This document shows, in pieces, positions 42,868 to 51,294 of a stretch of 64,000 bases of DNA. A program made the translations under genes and the position numbers. Source of the DNA: Polyangium sp. 15x6 (GTDB lineage Bacteria; Myxococcota_A; Polyangia; Polyangiales; Polyangiaceae); NCBI RefSeq assembly GCF_029960785.1, contig NZ_JASBQE010000002.1:124001-188000 (forward strand), written 5' to 3'. The notes below the pieces were generated by a model. The model ran no database searches, had not been told where the DNA came from, and saw nothing but the letters and a program-made list of their open reading frames with translations. Position 1 is the stretch's first letter, and each line of letters opens with the position of its first letter.

Positions 42868-43134
42868 GTGAGCAACGTGAACGAACTTCTCCTCGAAGGT
42901 GGCGCCCGATTCAGCGTCGATCACTGGGAGGAACAGGATGACTTCGTCGACGTGATCGTCATCGGCGCGGTCGACGAGGGAACGGTGCAACCCGCGACGC
43001 TCACGCTCCGCGAGGGAGACACCGAGCGTCAGCTTCGTGGAGTCGCTAGGGCCATCTCCGTCGAGGACCGTGATGACGAGACCACGAGGACGCTCGTGGA
43101 ATTGCATGGGGTCGTCGTCGTGCCGCGTGGATGA
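42868..43134 (+). CDS. Hypothetical phage protein, 88 aa
   Basis: An acidic, beta-rich protein (NELLLEGGARFSVDHWEE, DDFVDVIVIGAVDEG, TLREGDTERQLRGVARAISV) of unknown family. The frame is open back to 42754, but a terminator at 42800-42848 lies inside that extension. The ATG at 42859 abuts the GGGGGG box. The GTG at 42868, nine bases after it, is therefore the best start. It is followed by its own terminator. Confidence 0.55.
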   Translation: MSNVNELLLEGGARFSVDHWEEQDDFVDVIVIGAVDEGTVQPATLTLREGDTERQLRGVARAISVEDRDDETTRTLVELHGVVVVPRG

Positions 43135-43145
43135 CTTGGGAAAGC

Positions 43146-43172
43146 GAAAACCCGTAAGATTCACGGGTTTCG
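43146..43172 (+). terminator. Terminator
   Basis: The stem GAAAACCCGT/ACGGGTTTCG with a seven-base loop lies just downstream of the 42868-43134 gene. A second small hairpin, GGCCGGT/ACCGGCC, follows before the next start. Confidence 0.7.
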
Positions 43173-43193
43173 TGGCCGGTGTAACCGGCCATC

Positions 43194-43796
43194 ATGACGA
43201 CCATCAAGAGAATTTCTCTCGCCGCCGCCATTCTCCTCGCCGCCTGTACGACCCCTCCTCCGTCGACCGAGTGCGCCACCGGGTCGGGTGTCTCCTCGTC
43301 CTCGGCTGGCGGCGGTGACGCTGGAATGGGCGGGGCTGGCGGCTCCGAGCCGTGCATCGAGTGTACGAGCTGTTCCGATGGCAAGCTGAACGGCATGGAG
43401 ACGGACGCCGACTGCGGCGGGAGCTGGAACGGGATGCCGTGGGGCGATTGCCCCCGCTGCCAGCTCGGGCAGGGCTGCTACTTCCCGAGCGATTGCGCGA
43501 GCGGGTACTGCGAGGCCGACCAGCCCGGCTCGTATGGGGCCTGCACGGAGCGTCCCGAGTGCTTGACGTGTCGTCAGTCGCTCTCTCTGCACGAGCAGGA
43601 AGAGCACTGCTCCGAGGACGACGCCATCGAGTATCAGGCGCTCATCGAGTGCGCCTGCGACGCGGATTCCTTCTACGAGATCCCCGAGTGCGCCGACTTC
43701 TGCGACGGCCTCCCTGCGACTTCTGCATGCTCGCAAGCCCTCGCGGCCGAATTCAGCGGCGGCTGTCACCTTCAGTTCGAGGCTTGCATGCAGTGA
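43194..43796 (+). CDS. Prophage-encoded lipoprotein, very Cys-rich
   Basis: The 200-aa protein has a lipoprotein signal (RISLAAAILLAAC), a Gly/Ser linker (SSSSAGGGDAGMGGAGG) and about 20 cysteines in pairs (CIECTSCSDG, DCPRCQLGQGC, CEADQ, CLTCRQ). This resembles host-type myxobacterial surface proteins. It may have been picked up from a host, or be a lysogenic conversion factor. It is bounded by terminators on both sides, so it is a single-gene unit. Confidence 0.75.
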   Translation: MTTIKRISLAAAILLAACTTPPPSTECATGSGVSSSSAGGGDAGMGGAGGSEPCIECTSCSDGKLNGMETDADCGGSWNGMPWGDCPRCQLGQGCYFPSDCASGYCEADQPGSYGACTERPECLTCRQSLSLHEQEEHCSEDDAIEYQALIECACDADSFYEIPECADFCDGLPATSACSQALAAEFSGGCHLQFEACMQ

Positions 43797-43803
43797 CCGC
43801 CAA

Positions 43804-43832
43804 CGGCCGGGGGAGGTGCTCTCCCCCGGCCG
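43804..43832. terminator. Terminator
   Basis: A perfect 12-bp stem CGGCCGGGGGAG/CTCCCCCGGCCG with a five-base loop lies between convergent genes (lipoprotein plus, small membrane protein minus). Confidence 0.85.
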
Positions 43833-43845
43833 CGGTCTTCATCCG

Positions 43846-43986
43846 TTAAGCCGCGATGCGCAGCCGGAGGCGGGAGCCGTCCCCGCCAGACGGCCCGCCG
43901 TACTGAAACAGAACCCACGTCACGACCAGCAGCGTGATCTGCACACCGCTCTGCACACCCATCCAGAAGATCTCGATCGCGTTCAT
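43846..43986 (-). CDS. Small membrane protein, 46 aa
   Basis: It has a single membrane helix (SGVQITLLVVTWVLFQY) after a short amphipathic start (NAIEIFWMGVQ), with an Arg-rich tail (SRLRLRIAA). AGGGACCAGG precedes the ATG. The size and one helix would suit a pinholin-type or other lysis protein, and it lies in line with the minus-strand lysis/fibre genes, but this is inference. The copy-2 shared motif lies about 93-124 bp upstream. Confidence 0.55.
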   Translation of the reverse strand: MNAIEIFWMGVQSGVQITLLVVTWVLFQYGGPSGGDGSRLRLRIAA

Positions 43987-44078
43987 CCTGGTCCCTTCTT
44001 GCCTCGGAGAGGAACTCCCCTCTCGTCGGCCCATAGGTCGAGGATGCCCAGCTCGATCTACGCCCGAGAGGGTGATGC

Positions 44079-44110
44079 AAAAATAAGTAGGACACGCCCC
44101 CACACGTGAG
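44079..44110 (-). promoter_or_regulatory. Shared phage motif, copy 2
   Basis: It matches the 36054-36085 motif in its core gtaggaca...cccacacg and preceding A-run. It lies in the divergent gap between the 46-aa membrane protein and the plus-strand gene at 44156. Confidence 0.5.
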
Positions 44111-44155
44111 AGATCACGCAAGAATCTACTTGTTCTCGGTGTACCTGTAGGAGGC

Positions 44156-44293
44156 ATGACCGACATGATCTTCAACGAGACTTTCGCGGCGCCGCGAAAC
44201 TCGACCGACGACCCCAGGGAAGAGCCGAAGCCCACCCCCGCGCCCCAGCCTGCCCCCGACGAGCTGCCGAACGGCCCGCCCATCAAGGGCTGA
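44156..44293 (+). CDS. Small Pro-rich protein, 45 aa
   Basis: A strong ribosome binding site (GTAGGAGGC) directly precedes an ATG. The 45-residue product is acidic and Pro-rich (DDPREEPKPTPAPQPAP, then DELPNGPPIKG), probably disordered. It ends ten bases before the membrane protein gene and is likely its partner or leader. No family is recognised. Confidence 0.6.
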   Translation: MTDMIFNETFAAPRNSTDDPREEPKPTPAPQPAPDELPNGPPIKG

Positions 44294-44303
44294 GCACCCG
44301 CCC

Positions 44304-44900
44304 ATGCTCCCGCTCCTCCAGGGAGCCGCCTACGCCGGGCGGCTCCTCTTCCTCGTCGCCGCCTGGAGGTTCCCCCGCCTGCGGACCTACCTCCTCTCGT
44401 CGTTCGCCGCCGAGCTGGTCAGGCTCCCGCTCCCGAGCCTCCTCGGAGGCCCCCCGCCGTTCACCGGCGCCGACAAGCTGTTGTTCTTGATGGACGGCGC
44501 GCTCTTCACCGTCGGCCCCGTCCTGCTCGGATGGGCCGTCGGGCTGTGGAAGCCCTTGGCGGGCTTCTGGGCGACCGTGATGGTGGGAGTGGCGTCGGCG
44601 TACCCGCGCGTCCGGGGAGACGCCCTGGTGACGCTCTACGTAGCGGAGCACGTGACGATGCACGCGGCCCTCGTCGGGACGTGCATCGTCATGGCGGTGA
44701 AGGAGAGGGAGAGGCGGGGGCGGGAGGACAAGGCGCTCCTCGTCCTCGCCCTACTTGGCTTGACGGGGGCAGTCCTCGCGCTCGCATGCCCCGACGACTG
44801 GGCCGTCGTCACGGTGGCCAACGCGAGCGCGTATGCGCTCCTCGGCGGCTTGTGCCTCTTCTGCGAGGGCGGCGATGGCACTCAGAAGGGCGATCTCTGA
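44304..44900 (+). CDS. Multi-pass membrane protein, 198 aa
   Basis: About six hydrophobic segments are visible (AAYAGRLLFLVAAW, LLFLMDGALFTVGPVLLGWA, FWATVMVGVASAY, ALVGTCIVMAV, LLVLALLGLTGAVLALA, AYALLGGLCLF). Loops are Arg-rich. The function is unknown; a holin-like or phage membrane transport role is possible. The last 150 bases overlap a minus-strand gene (44751-45026) in antisense. Both frames look coding. Confidence 0.6.
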   Translation: MLPLLQGAAYAGRLLFLVAAWRFPRLRTYLLSSFAAELVRLPLPSLLGGPPPFTGADKLLFLMDGALFTVGPVLLGWAVGLWKPLAGFWATVMVGVASAYPRVRGDALVTLYVAEHVTMHAALVGTCIVMAVKERERRGREDKALLVLALLGLTGAVLALACPDDWAVVTVANASAYALLGGLCLFCEGGDGTQKGDL

Positions 44901-45026
44901 CTGGCGTAGAAGCCGGTCATGCCGGCGCCGAAGCCTCCAGGATCGAAAACCATCGGCGATAGAGAACCCGAGCCATCCGAGCCCCACGGCACACAGCCCC
45001 AGCAGAATGGCCACGGCATAGCTCAC
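44751..45026 (-). CDS. Small membrane protein with coiled-coil (spanin-like candidate)
   Basis: The 91-aa protein has an N-terminal membrane helix (VAILLGLCAVGLGWLGFSIA) and a charged helical region (SWRLRRRHDRLLRQSEIALL, AALAEEAQAAEERIRARV), then a hydrophilic tail with two Cys. This is the layout of inner-membrane spanins (Rz-like) or other lysis accessories. It starts with GTG at 45026 with GGGGGAGCC upstream. It overlaps the plus-strand membrane protein by 150 bp. Confidence 0.55.
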   Translation of the reverse strand: MSYAVAILLGLCAVGLGWLGFSIADGFRSWRLRRRHDRLLRQSEIALLSAIAALAEEAQAAEERIRARVGHRDDGPVVGACEREDCPRQAK

Positions 45027-45044
45027 GGCTCCCCCGCATGATCA

Positions 45045-45515
45045 TCACTGCTTCCGTACGCCCCGTGGAGGCACCGACACGGGGGGTGGGGTGTCCTCGT
45101 CCATTCCCACCCCCGGGAGGGTGCCGTTCCTCGCGATCTTCGCGACACGGGAGTCGATCTTGTCGATCCGCTTGTCGAAGATGTCTTCCTTGAGGGCCGC
45201 GACGGCATTGTCGATCTTGGCCGAGATACGCCCCTCGGTTTGGGCGAGGTCGGCCGAGAATCGAGTCTCTGATCCGGTGATGGCCTCGCGCATCGAGTCG
45301 CGGATCCCGCTCATCATGTCGGGGATCTTGATCATCGTGGCCGTGGTGGCCTCGATGAGGGCCGTCTCCTTGGCTTTCTTGTCGATGTACGCCTGAGCGA
45401 CCTTCGGCAGAAGAGCCTCCATGGCCTTCTTGATCGAGTATCCGATGAGGATGACGATCGACCCGAAGACGCCCAGCTCTTTGATGTTCGCGTTGAGGAA
45501 GGCCCAGATGTCCAT
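45045..45515 (-). CDS. Holin-like membrane protein with coiled coil
   Basis: The 156-aa protein has one membrane helix near the N-terminus (ELGVFGSIVILIGYSIKKAM). A long helical region follows (YIDKKAKETALIEATTATM, DSMREAITGSETRFSADL, AKIDNAVAALKEDIFDKRID) and a Pro-rich tail. It is the first small gene after the tail fibres in the minus-strand late operon, where holins and lysis genes sit. The exact role is unproved; no endolysin is recognisable in the window. Confidence 0.6.
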   Translation of the reverse strand: MDIWAFLNANIKELGVFGSIVILIGYSIKKAMEALLPKVAQAYIDKKAKETALIEATTATMIKIPDMMSGIRDSMREAITGSETRFSADLAQTEGRISAKIDNAVAALKEDIFDKRIDKIDSRVAKIARNGTLPGVGMDEDTPPPVSVPPRGVRKQ

Positions 45516-45524
45516 GCGTCCCCT

Positions 45525-46865
45525 TCAATCGACCCCGATTTGCGAACCGGCGAGCCGCGTGTACGTCACGCGCCCCCAGAGGTAGATCGTACCCGCAAGG
45601 GCGTTCGCGCCGTACTCGGGCGATAGCCGCACGAAGTACCGGTATGCCGTGGTGTCGACCACCTCGTTGATGCTCGACGCCGAAATCGTGTGCGCCGTGT
45701 CGTACGACCCGCCCCCGGGGTCCGACGCGATAGCGATGAGCGAACCCGCGGAAGAAAACTCACCCCAGCGGTAGACTTCCAGCACGGGGAAGTTCGCGGG
45801 CGGAGACCCACCGTGGGCCGGCGGGTCGATTTTCACGACGACGCTATCGAGCCGGCATCCGTTGGGGAGGTTCAATGGTATCACGAGCTTCGCGGAGTTC
45901 GTAGCCGACAGGTTCACCCACGTCGAATCGATCTGCCCCTCCCATGCCGTCACGGGGCAGTGCGGCGTGTTCGCGAGGTATCTCGTCACCGTGACATCGG
46001 CAGACAACCGATAGGACGGCGCCGTCGTGAATCCGTAGAACCGGGCCTCCGCGGGGTCGTCGTAGAGTTCGAGCACGGTGACGCCGAGCGCGCTCAGGAT
46101 CAGCGGAGGCGTGCCCGATTCGATGAAATTCGCCGAGAGGTTCTCGAAGGCCGCCCCCCCAGCAACGTCGCGAATAACGATCGTGCTCGGCGTTGGGAGC
46201 GACGTCGCGTTGTCGAGCTTCCCCTTGTCGGCGGCGGCCATGAAACCGGCCGTCGCACCCGTGGCCGCCGAATGGAGCGAGCCCCCCGAGAGATTCCCGT
46301 GGTTCGCGTCGCCGATGACGCCGACCTGGATCGAGTTGGGGTTGACGACGATCGAACCATCGGCCGCCACGACGTTGTAGCCGCCGCCCGAAAATACGAG
46401 CCCCGCCCCGGCGCTCGCAGGGTCGACAACGCCGCCCGAGGTGCGGATCACCTCATTGATTTTGGTGATCCACCCGAAGGAGGCAGAGCCCTCGGTCTTC
46501 TCGTCGAATGCGAGGACGCGCTGGCCCGTTGCCCCCGTCAGCACGTAGACGCCGAACGTCGTCGCCCATTCCTCGACGTACCGACCGTTCACGTCGCGCT
46601 GGTTGTTGATGATCGACCGGAAGATGAGCGCCGCTCCGTCGGAGTCTGCGGGAGCCGTGAACGTCGCGGTCTTGGTGACGTGGTTGATCGACAGGCTTGC
46701 GTTGATGGTCGCAGCGTCGTGGAGGTCATCCGTGTTGATGGCCGCGATCGACCACGTGGTGACGCCCGCGAGGTCGGCGAGCTGGATCGTGACCGTGGCG
46801 CCACCAACCACGTCGACCCCGTCGACCGTGCTGTTGCCGTCGACCGTGCAAATCGGGGATGCCAT
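45525..46865 (-). CDS. Tail fibre / receptor-binding protein 2
   Basis: The 446-aa protein is rich in Ala, Gly, Thr and Val, with beta-type repeats (AADGSIVVNPNSIQVGVIGD and GNLSGGSLHSAATGATAG are common phage fibre phrases). Its C-terminal ~160 residues (NLPNGCRLDSVVVKI...GTIYLWGRVTYTRL) are paralogous to those of the preceding fibre. It should form a trimeric fibre at the baseplate that binds the host surface. It starts three bases after the other fibre gene. Confidence 0.8.
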   Translation of the reverse strand: MASPICTVDGNSTVDGVDVVGGATVTIQLADLAGVTTWSIAAINTDDLHDAATINASLSINHVTKTATFTAPADSDGAALIFRSIINNQRDVNGRYVEEWATTFGVYVLTGATGQRVLAFDEKTEGSASFGWITKINEVIRTSGGVVDPASAGAGLVFSGGGYNVVAADGSIVVNPNSIQVGVIGDANHGNLSGGSLHSAATGATAGFMAAADKGKLDNATSLPTPSTIVIRDVAGGAAFENLSANFIESGTPPLILSALGVTVLELYDDPAEARFYGFTTAPSYRLSADVTVTRYLANTPHCPVTAWEGQIDSTWVNLSATNSAKLVIPLNLPNGCRLDSVVVKIDPPAHGGSPPANFPVLEVYRWGEFSSAGSLIAIASDPGGGSYDTAHTISASSINEVVDTTAYRYFVRLSPEYGANALAGTIYLWGRVTYTRLAGSQIGVD

Positions 46866-46868
46866 GAA

Positions 46869-48110
46869 TCAACCCTCGTCGTACGAAGAAACGGTGTACG
46901 TCGCGGACCACCCGAGGACCTTCCATCCCGCGAGCGAGTCCGCGCCACCTTCCGCGGCCACGCTGATGTAATACTTGGTGGTCGTGTTATCGATCGTCAC
47001 TGAAAGACCTGAGACCTCAATGTAGTCGGTCACGCCGTTATAGTTCGCGATGTTGCCCCCATAGTCGCCGGAGGACTTCGAGGCCGTCCCCAAGGACGAC
47101 GCCGTGTACGAGCTGTACGGAGCCGACGTCACGTAAATGGCCCCGAGAGTGATCGGAAAAACGGCGTGACCCGTTGGCGCTCGAAAATAGAGGCGCACGG
47201 ACGTCAGCGTGGAGCCGTTCGGCAGTGACAGCATGCACTGTGCCCTGGCACCACCCGTAACTGCCGTCTGCATCACGGCGGCGTCGTCCAACGCGCCCTC
47301 CCACGAATCCGGGTTCGTCGGGAGGAAGATATACGGCTGAACCCTCGTGATGGACCGCGAGCTGAGCTGAATGCGATTGCTCGCTCCCTGGACGGTCAGA
47401 GTCCCAGCCACATTGAGCGTCGACCCGCTGGAGAACGTCGTCGTCGACCCACTGGAAAACGTTGCTGCGCCGGCGAAGGTCGTGGTGGAGCCCGACGAAT
47501 GCGTGCAAGCGGCGCCGCTCTGGTAGGTATGGTTGGAGAGGTTCGCGTGGGTGAGCGAGGCCCCGCCCTCGACCAACGCGCCCGCCCCCGGACGCAGATC
47601 GAGCACTCCGGACTCGATGATCAGGCCGGAGTTGCACGTCACCGAGTCATTGTGCGTGACAGGGTCGTTCGTCGTGAGCGTCCCGTTCGTGGTGACGGCA
47701 CCGTTCGTCGTGACCGTGTTGTTCGTCGTGAGCGCCCCCGTGACCGTGGTCGCGCCGTTCAGGACCGCGGCACCATTGATCGTCAGGGCTCCGAGCGTTG
47801 TCGCTCCAGCGACCGAGAGGGTCCCGCCGAAGCTTACCGGGCTCGTTGCGTCCGTGGTGAGGCTCGCGCCCGAGAGGAGGTTGATCGAGTTGCCGGCGCC
47901 GGAGATGTTGAGCGACCCGCCCGAGATCGTGAGAAATCCGCCGGTCGCGATCGTGATCCCGCCGCCGCCCTGAAAGGTGATCGACCCCTCGACCGTGTCG
48001 CCCGTCTTGTCGACCGCGTTCGCATGGTCGATGTCGAGCGCGTTCATCTGCGCTGACGTGAGCTTTTCGTTGACGGACCAGTTGCCTGGCTTGATTCGCG
48101 TGAAGCTCAT
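46869..48110 (-). CDS. Tail fibre / receptor-binding protein 1
   Basis: A 413-aa protein. The N-terminal part (SFTRIKPGNWSVNEKLTSAQ) is a typical fibre attachment region. Residues ~50-240 are a beta-solenoid-like repeat of hexads, TTNNTVTTNGAVTTNG and SSGSTTTFSSGST. The C-terminal domain (SLPNGSTLTSVRLYF...GWKVLGWSATYT) is shared with the next fibre. It is placed after the gp48-like baseplate gene, as in Mu-like phages. Confidence 0.82.
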   Translation of the reverse strand: MSFTRIKPGNWSVNEKLTSAQMNALDIDHANAVDKTGDTVEGSITFQGGGGITIATGGFLTISGGSLNISGAGNSINLLSGASLTTDATSPVSFGGTLSVAGATTLGALTINGAAVLNGATTVTGALTTNNTVTTNGAVTTNGTLTTNDPVTHNDSVTCNSGLIIESGVLDLRPGAGALVEGGASLTHANLSNHTYQSGAACTHSSGSTTTFAGAATFSSGSTTTFSSGSTLNVAGTLTVQGASNRIQLSSRSITRVQPYIFLPTNPDSWEGALDDAAVMQTAVTGGARAQCMLSLPNGSTLTSVRLYFRAPTGHAVFPITLGAIYVTSAPYSSYTASSLGTASKSSGDYGGNIANYNGVTDYIEVSGLSVTIDNTTTKYYISVAAEGGADSLAGWKVLGWSATYTVSSYDEG

Positions 48111-48116
48111 ACTGCC

Positions 48117-48842
48117 TCAGATGTCGAAGCGCTGATTGTCGAGGTTGAAGTCCTCGTCCAAGTAAAATCCGGCACCGTTCACGCCGTCTCTAACCCAATC
48201 GAATGCGACCCACGCGGCGAAAAGGTTGTCCGCGTCCTCGTAGATTCGGCCTGCCGTCGCGTAGAACTCCTCCTCGCTCATCGAATCGGGCTTCGCGAGG
48301 AGGATGGCGACGTAGGCGACCGTCGAGTAGTACGGCGACAGTTGAGGATCGATCGTGTCGCCGTCGAGGAGAACGATCCCGCCATCGATGGTGCCGCCCC
48401 CAGGACAGTAGGCCGTGGCCTCCAAAGGACTTGTGAAAACAAGTCCTTGGTAGACATCGCCGAGAATCGTCGTGAGGTAGTCGTTGACGACCTGATAATT
48501 GCCGCCCTTGCCGATGAGGGAGAGCTTCGCGGCGACCCTTCGACGACGGTCTTGCAGGTCATCGAATCGGCTTGGCGTGATGCCGAGGATTGCCTCCCAC
48601 CTCGGCAAAAAGTCGGTCATCTTCTCGGGAAGCCATTGGTTCGCGAGCTTCTGCGTCGCGCCGAATAGCTCCCACAGGACGCGGGCCGTCGCGTGGTTCT
48701 CGACCCACTTGACCGTCCCTTTGATGACGGCGAGGCTCGTCCCCTCGGCTTCCGCAACCGCGTTCTGTATGGCCTCCAGGTCGGTCTGGGACGCCGCCCC
48801 GAACTTCATCGGGAACGGGTTGAAGCCGCCGAGACCGGCCAT
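48117..48842 (-). CDS. Baseplate protein, Mu gp48-like (DUF2313)
   Basis: The 241-aa protein has features of the DUF2313/YmfQ family: FLPRWEAILGITPS, DDLQDRRRRVAAKLSLIGKG and LLAKPDSMSEEEFYATAGRI. In Mu-like phages this protein sits between gp47 and the fibres and helps attach them. The N-terminal ~70 residues are an extra helical part. Its start overlaps the stop of the 48842-49318 gene by one base. Confidence 0.7.
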   Translation of the reverse strand: MAGLGGFNPFPMKFGAASQTDLEAIQNAVAEAEGTSLAVIKGTVKWVENHATARVLWELFGATQKLANQWLPEKMTDFLPRWEAILGITPSRFDDLQDRRRRVAAKLSLIGKGGNYQVVNDYLTTILGDVYQGLVFTSPLEATAYCPGGGTIDGGIVLLDGDTIDPQLSPYYSTVAYVAILLAKPDSMSEEEFYATAGRIYEDADNLFAAWVAFDWVRDGVNGAGFYLDEDFNLDNQRFDI

Positions 48843-49318
48843 CAGTAGACCCTCGTGAGGATATTCGAGCCCGCGAAATCAGACGCGGCCCCCGCGGCGT
48901 CGAAGAGGTACGCATCGACGATGTTCGGCGCGACCTTCACCACCTGGACGGTCCCGAACGTCGAGGAAAGCATGCAGCCGGTGCCGTAGCGGAAGTTCCA
49001 GTATTGGGTTTGCGCGAGGAAGTCCGTGACGCTCGCGCTGAACGTCATCCTCCAATGCCCCGTCGCCTGCTTGGAGAACGTCGGGTAGTAGGACGAGGAG
49101 TTCCCGACCACGCTGTCGAACGTGACGACCGTGCCGTCGGTCCCGTCGTTCGTCCAGATGACGACCGCGCGAGCGCAAATGCGGGTCATGGCTGCAACGT
49201 CGGCCCGAACCTGATTGCTGGCGAGTGCCGGGAGGTCCGTCGTCGGGTCGACGACCTCCGTGTAGTCCTGGAGGACGCCGCCGAATGTCGACAGATCATC
49301 GATTGCGGGGAGGGTCAT
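48842..49318 (-). CDS. Tail/baseplate protein, 158 aa
   Basis: A beta-rich protein with no recognised family (VVTFDSVVGNSSSYYPTFSK, GTVQVVKVAPNIVDAYLFDA). It lies between the gp47-like and gp48-like baseplate genes, so it is almost certainly a virion baseplate component. It has no close counterpart in the Mu order and could be an extra baseplate or fibre-docking protein. Confidence 0.6.
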   Translation of the reverse strand: MTLPAIDDLSTFGGVLQDYTEVVDPTTDLPALASNQVRADVAAMTRICARAVVIWTNDGTDGTVVTFDSVVGNSSSYYPTFSKQATGHWRMTFSASVTDFLAQTQYWNFRYGTGCMLSSTFGTVQVVKVAPNIVDAYLFDAAGAASDFAGSNILTRVY

Positions 49319-49324
49319 GCATCC

Positions 49325-50818
49325 TCACTGCGGGTAAAACGCGAGCTGCCCAGGAACGGCGATGAACGGGGCGAGCTGATACCCGGGGTTGACCGGCACG
49401 GTTGCGGGCGACGTGAGGAAGCCGGCGTCGAAGACCTCTTCCCCCGACTCGTAGAGCGCCCTCAAGAAGTACGAGTCGACCTGAGACGGCCACGAAAATT
49501 CCTTCTGCGGTTTGCGGTACGCCCGCGGAAGCAGGCCGGGAATCGTGGTCTTCTCCGCGGGACCCATCGACGAGAAGGCGCTCAGCACGGCCGCGACATA
49601 GACATCCATGCGCTCCGCATCTGGGAAGACCCAGTCGCCGACCTGAATCGAGGTGTTCGTCGCGTCGTTGAGGAAGAAACCCGTGTCGACCACGACGCGA
49701 TAGGGAGAGCCACCGCCAAACACCTGCGTGATCTTTGCCCTGTAGAATTTGAAATTCGCTGGGCTCACGTAGCAAATCTGCTGACCCACGATCGGAGCCG
49801 CGTCCGCCGCGACGAAGAAATCGACGGATGAGTTGGTCGCCGTCACGGGGGCGGGGCCGCCGCTCTTCGTGGGCCACGGCGTACCGTCGAGCCATCCCCC
49901 ACCGGGGCCCGGCGGCGACGCCTTGCGGCTCGAAGGCAGCGAGAGCGTAAACGCGACGCTCACGACGTAGGAATCGGCCGAGGTGACGACGATGTCCGCG
50001 TATTCGGGATGCGCGCCGATGACGGCCGGCTTCACGGCCGTCTCGACAACGTCGCTCGGAACAGTCCGGCTCTTGTTCGTTGCCGTCGGCGCTCCCACGA
50101 CAACGACGTGCATCGTGCTCGGCCCGTAGACGGCCGGGTACGTGAAGCCCTTCTGGACGAACGTGGACGAGTTCTCGGCCGTCAGGTTGACCTGGGACCA
50201 ATTGCCGCCGCCGGGCGGGTTTCGGTAGTAGTCGAGCAGGCGCGCCCGAAGGCCCTCGATGGTCTCCTGGTCGACGCCGCCGAGAAGGCCCCCAGACGCC
50301 ACGAGAGCGACGGCAGACACGAAGGGAGGGGCAGAGGACCACCGGAGGGTCGTCCCCTCGGGAAGGTTCGTCCTCGCGCCCGTGTCGACGGCCCTGATGG
50401 GGACCAGCTCCCCCGAGGCGTACGCGCCGCCTACGAGGACCTCGTAGCTGAGCCCGGCCGGGTCGAGGAGCTGCGCCCCTCCGGGGATGGCCACGGGGAC
50501 CGTCACCGACGTCTGGAGGACCAAAAAGCCTTGCGACGGACCGGCTGGCCGGAGGTCCAACCCCACAATCTTCGCGAGGCGGATGAGGTCATCGTCGAGC
50601 GCGCTGTCCGGGAGCTGGGCATTCGCTTTGATGCTGACGAGGTTGTAGATCTCCTCGCCGAAGGCTCCGAGCGCGTCCCCGCGGATGTAGTCGAGCGACC
50701 CCTCGGAAACGTTGGGGTTCGCGATCCCGAGGTTGATGAGCCCGTTCTTGACCGTCCGCGTGTAGTCCCCGCGGATTTGCTCGCGGGTCTTGACGACAAA
50801 CTCTTTGGGGTCAGCCAT
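49325..50818 (-). CDS. Baseplate J-like protein (Mu gp47)
   Basis: The 497-aa protein has the wedge-protein signature of the baseplate J family (NVSEGSLDYIRGDALGAFGE, PIRAVDTGARTNLPEGTTLR, GGLLGGVDQETIEGLRARLL). It is longer than average (about 350-400 aa), with an extra central domain around residues 290-400. It builds the wedges around the hub of the contractile tail. It overlaps the gp46-like gene by eight bases. Confidence 0.88.
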   Translation of the reverse strand: MADPKEFVVKTREQIRGDYTRTVKNGLINLGIANPNVSEGSLDYIRGDALGAFGEEIYNLVSIKANAQLPDSALDDDLIRLAKIVGLDLRPAGPSQGFLVLQTSVTVPVAIPGGAQLLDPAGLSYEVLVGGAYASGELVPIRAVDTGARTNLPEGTTLRWSSAPPFVSAVALVASGGLLGGVDQETIEGLRARLLDYYRNPPGGGNWSQVNLTAENSSTFVQKGFTYPAVYGPSTMHVVVVGAPTATNKSRTVPSDVVETAVKPAVIGAHPEYADIVVTSADSYVVSVAFTLSLPSSRKASPPGPGGGWLDGTPWPTKSGGPAPVTATNSSVDFFVAADAAPIVGQQICYVSPANFKFYRAKITQVFGGGSPYRVVVDTGFFLNDATNTSIQVGDWVFPDAERMDVYVAAVLSAFSSMGPAEKTTIPGLLPRAYRKPQKEFSWPSQVDSYFLRALYESGEEVFDAGFLTSPATVPVNPGYQLAPFIAVPGQLAFYPQ

Positions 50819-51290
50819 TCGGGCTAAACCTCGTGGTGTTCGTCTCGCCGTTGGTCAGGTTCTTCCACACGACGAGGATCGAGATGGCTGTGACCTTCAC
50901 GCGCTCGACGTCGATTCGCTCGACGGAGATGAGGCGACGGAGCACGAGGTCTTTCAGAGCCTCGTTCACGGCGTCGCGGACCTTCTGCGCCGTCGTCTCG
51001 GAGATGACGCGGAACTTGAACGCAAAGCCCAGGTTCTTGACGACCGAGCTACCCCGGAGCGTGCGGAGCGCGAGATAGACTTGCTGCGCCACCGACTCCA
51101 TCCCGCGGTGCATCCCCGTCTGGGGGTCGCGAACGAGGTCACCGGTCACCGTGTCAATGGCTGCGGCGTTCTGCTGGACTCGCTGGTCGTCGAGGTAGAG
51201 CTGGCCGGCGCTCGAATTCAGGCCGTACGCCTCCCCGACCCCTGCTCCCGTGCTTCCAGCAGAGCAGGCGCCGAGTCCGAGGTAAGGCAT
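50811..51290 (-). CDS. Baseplate protein, Mu gp46 / gp25-like
   Basis: The 159-aa protein's second half (DAVNEALKDLVLRRLISVER, DVERVKVTAISILVVW) fits the gp46/gp25 family of baseplate wedge proteins that start the sheath. The N-terminal 40 residues are an additional loop (LYLDDQRVQQNAAAIDTVTG). It is in the expected place between the spike and the J-like protein. Confidence 0.75.
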   Translation of the reverse strand: MPYLGLGACSAGSTGAGVGEAYGLNSSAGQLYLDDQRVQQNAAAIDTVTGDLVRDPQTGMHRGMESVAQQVYLALRTLRGSSVVKNLGFAFKFRVISETTAQKVRDAVNEALKDLVLRRLISVERIDVERVKVTAISILVVWKNLTNGETNTTRFSPNG

Positions 51291-51294
51291 TGCG

